DNA of 64,000 nucleotides, from the NCBI GenBank assembly GCA_910589665.1, contig CAJUTR010000003.1:38046-102045 (forward strand), given 5' to 3'. The notes under the pieces were generated by a model. It saw nothing but the letters and a program-made list of their open reading frames with translations, was not told where the DNA came from and did not search any database. The position numbers were made by a program, and so were the translations under genes. The DNA comes from an uncultured Eubacterium sp. Lineage in GTDB: Bacteria; Bacillota; Clostridia; Lachnospirales; Lachnospiraceae. Every line of letters starts with the position of its first letter. Positions within the stretch are counted from its first letter, which is position 1. Shown one piece after another: positions 62,808 through 64,000 of the stretch.

Positions 62808-63554
62808 TTGGGGCGAAACGTTGATGAGGAAATAGAGGAAAATGTCCGGTTTTGTGAAGAATTGATGAAAAGAAATCCCAATTTTGTACCGGAGGAACCT
62901 GTGACTGACTTGGATGATCAAGAAGAGAGCGACGCAGATGACGTAACTCCTTTTGTTCCTTCCGAGCCGGAGGTCCTGCCAAAAAGGGAACCGATGATCA
63001 AAGAGGTGCAAACCTCACCAGAAAAAAGCGGGACATCTGTATGGAAAACCGTACGCAGTTTTTTGATCTGTATCGTCATTGCACTTGCTGCGGGGGTATT
63101 GCTTTCCAAATTTGTGGCTAACTATACATTAGTAGAAGGGTCATCCATGCAGCCAACGCTCCAGAACGGAAACCATCTGATCGTTGAAAAGATTAGTTAT
63201 CTGATCGGAGAACCCAAACGTTTTGACATCGTTGTTTTCGAACACAGCGCAAATGTCAATTACATAAAAAGGGTCATCGGTCTTCCGGGAGAACAGGTAC
63301 AGATCAGCGATGGAAAGATTTATATAAACGATAAGCCGATTTATGATGAGTACGGAGACGGCAGTACGGACGACGCCGGCATAGCCGGTGAAAAACTGAC
63401 GCTTGGCCCGGAGGAGTATTTCGTTCTCGGCGATAACCGAGAAGGCAGTGAAGACAGCCGCAGTGAAACGGTGGGACTGATCCACGCAGACAAAATAGTC
63501 GGCAGGGCATGGCTGCGTATCCTGCCCGCAAATGCGTTTGGATTGCTGCATTGA
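62808..63554 (+). CDS. lepB: Signal peptidase I
   Basis: A 248-residue membrane protease that removes signal peptides outside the cell membrane. A long acidic cytoplasmic extension (residues 1-80) precedes the membrane segment (about 83-103). The catalytic Ser113 is in VEGSSMQPT and the base Lys154 in YIKRVIGLPGE; the LGDNREGSEDSRS box is intact. It starts at TTG 62808 after gggagg. It differs from the paralog upstream, which lacks both catalytic residues. Confidence 0.92.
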   Translation: MGRNVDEEIEENVRFCEELMKRNPNFVPEEPVTDLDDQEESDADDVTPFVPSEPEVLPKREPMIKEVQTSPEKSGTSVWKTVRSFLICIVIALAAGVLLSKFVANYTLVEGSSMQPTLQNGNHLIVEKISYLIGEPKRFDIVVFEHSANVNYIKRVIGLPGEQVQISDGKIYINDKPIYDEYGDGSTDDAGIAGEKLTLGPEEYFVLGDNREGSEDSRSETVGLIHADKIVGRAWLRILPANAFGLLH

Positions 63555-63590
63555 CTAAGACACGCTGTCTGTGGGAAGGGAGAGGATAAG

Positions 63591-64000
63591 ATGGAAATTG
63601 AAAAGAAGTATTTAGTCCGCCGGATTCCGGAGCATTTGGAGGAGTATGACCATTCCTGGATGGAGCAGGGATATCTGAATCAAAAACCGGTGATCCGCAT
63701 TCGAAAAACGGATGAGAAATATTGCTTTACGTATAAATCCAAAAGAGAATCTCTCTGTGCCGAGCCGGTCTGTGTCAATCATGAAGTCGAACTGCCTCTT
63801 ACAAAGGAAGCGTATGAACATCTGAGGGAGAAAATTGACGGCTGCATGATCGAAAAAACGCGTTATCGCATACGATATGGCTCGTATACGATCGAACTTG
63901 ATGTATTTCATGGAAAATACGAAGGAATGCTACTGGCAGAAGTAGAGTTTCCGACAGAGCAGGAAGCACAGGCATTTGTGCCGCCGGACTGGTTTGGAGA
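63591..64000 (+). CDS. CYTH domain protein (3' truncated by window)
   Basis: The first 136 residues of a CYTH (triphosphate tunnel metalloenzyme) protein. The signature ExExK is at the start (MEIEKKYLV), followed by alternating charged strands VIRIRKT, CFTYKSK, HEVELPL, RYRIRYG, IELDVFHG and LAEVEFP, which build the tunnel. Members hydrolyse tripolyphosphate or related compounds, or make cAMP; activity here is not decided. Start ATG follows gggagagg. The gene continues beyond the window. Confidence 0.88.
   Translation, partial: MEIEKKYLVRRIPEHLEEYDHSWMEQGYLNQKPVIRIRKTDEKYCFTYKSKRESLCAEPVCVNHEVELPLTKEAYEHLREKIDGCMIEKTRYRIRYGSYTIELDVFHGKYEGMLLAEVEFPTEQEAQAFVPPDWFG

Noticed and set aside
1..64000. 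CRISPR arrays, tRNA or rRNA genes, insertion sequences, prophage
   Set aside because: No regular spaced repeats, tRNA T-loop patterns, transposase motifs or phage genes were found on either strand; the only repeats are the 118-bp duplication and the 25-base pair.

Overview
This window looks like chromosomal backbone DNA from a member of the Clostridia, most likely a Lachnospiraceae-type gut Firmicute. The evidence is the mid-GC base composition, strong AGGAGG-type ribosome binding sites, frequent GTG and TTG starts, a class A RNase P RNA, a dgt-dnaG-rpoD-trmK operon, a SpoIIM-like protein, and several families typical of this group (PFL/UPF0210, DUF4321, DUF5685, DUF6033, M29 peptidase). I see no tRNA, rRNA, CRISPR array, insertion sequence or phage gene. 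No gene-free stretch exceeds about 300 bases except the one holding the RNase P RNA.

Layout, left to right. 1-5.6 kb: end of an FtsA-type protein, WalJ-like metallo-beta-lactamase fold protein, ACT-domain protein, PFL protein, PepD dipeptidase, ADP-ribose-type NUDIX hydrolase. 5.7-12.8 kb: SpoIIM-like protein, a Gld-type ABC system (ATPase, permease, GldG-like protein, DUF4340 protein) and cysS. 12.9-16.5 kb: a lone cytoplasmic family 2 glycoside hydrolase on the minus strand, divergent from a GNAT gene, then thiD and a membrane-anchored protein. 18.7-22.7 kb: an ECF sigma factor, its putative anti-sigma protein and an ABC-2-like permease; the last two each carry a +1 frameshift in a G4 run. 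22.7-29.9 kb: DUF4321, dgt, dnaG, rpoD, trmK, a TGS/uridine-kinase-type protein and rnpB. 29.9-38.4 kb: M29 aminopeptidase, an exact 118-bp tandem duplication, purE, a YprB-like exonuclease, cardiolipin synthase, ruvAB and a CDF transporter. 38.5-42.7 kb: a cluster with zinc-ribbon, DUF5685 and J-domain/Cys-rich proteins, DUF6033 and a NUDIX protein. 42.7-45.7 kb: a LysR regulator divergent from leuC-leuD. 45.6-58.3 kb: a nitrogen cluster gltB-gltD-glnA-like-ANTAR-carA-carB. 58.3-60.5 kb: a Ktr/Trk potassium uptake pair. 60.6-64 kb: rplS, two signal peptidase I paralogs flanking rbgA, and a CYTH-domain gene cut by the window end.

The most interesting part is the nitrogen cluster. The glutamine synthetase-like protein keeps the GS fold but has lost most metal-binding glutamates, the metal-binding histidine and the flap glutamate. 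It sits directly before a regulator whose receiver domain lacks the phospho-acceptor aspartate and which ends in an RNA-binding ANTAR domain. The gltB leader starts with a strong promoter followed at once by a terminator-like hairpin of about 20 pairs. I infer, without proof, a pseudo-GS/ANTAR sensor pair controlling glutamate synthase by antitermination. A second probable pseudoenzyme is the first signal peptidase, which lacks both the catalytic Ser and the Lys, next to an intact paralog.
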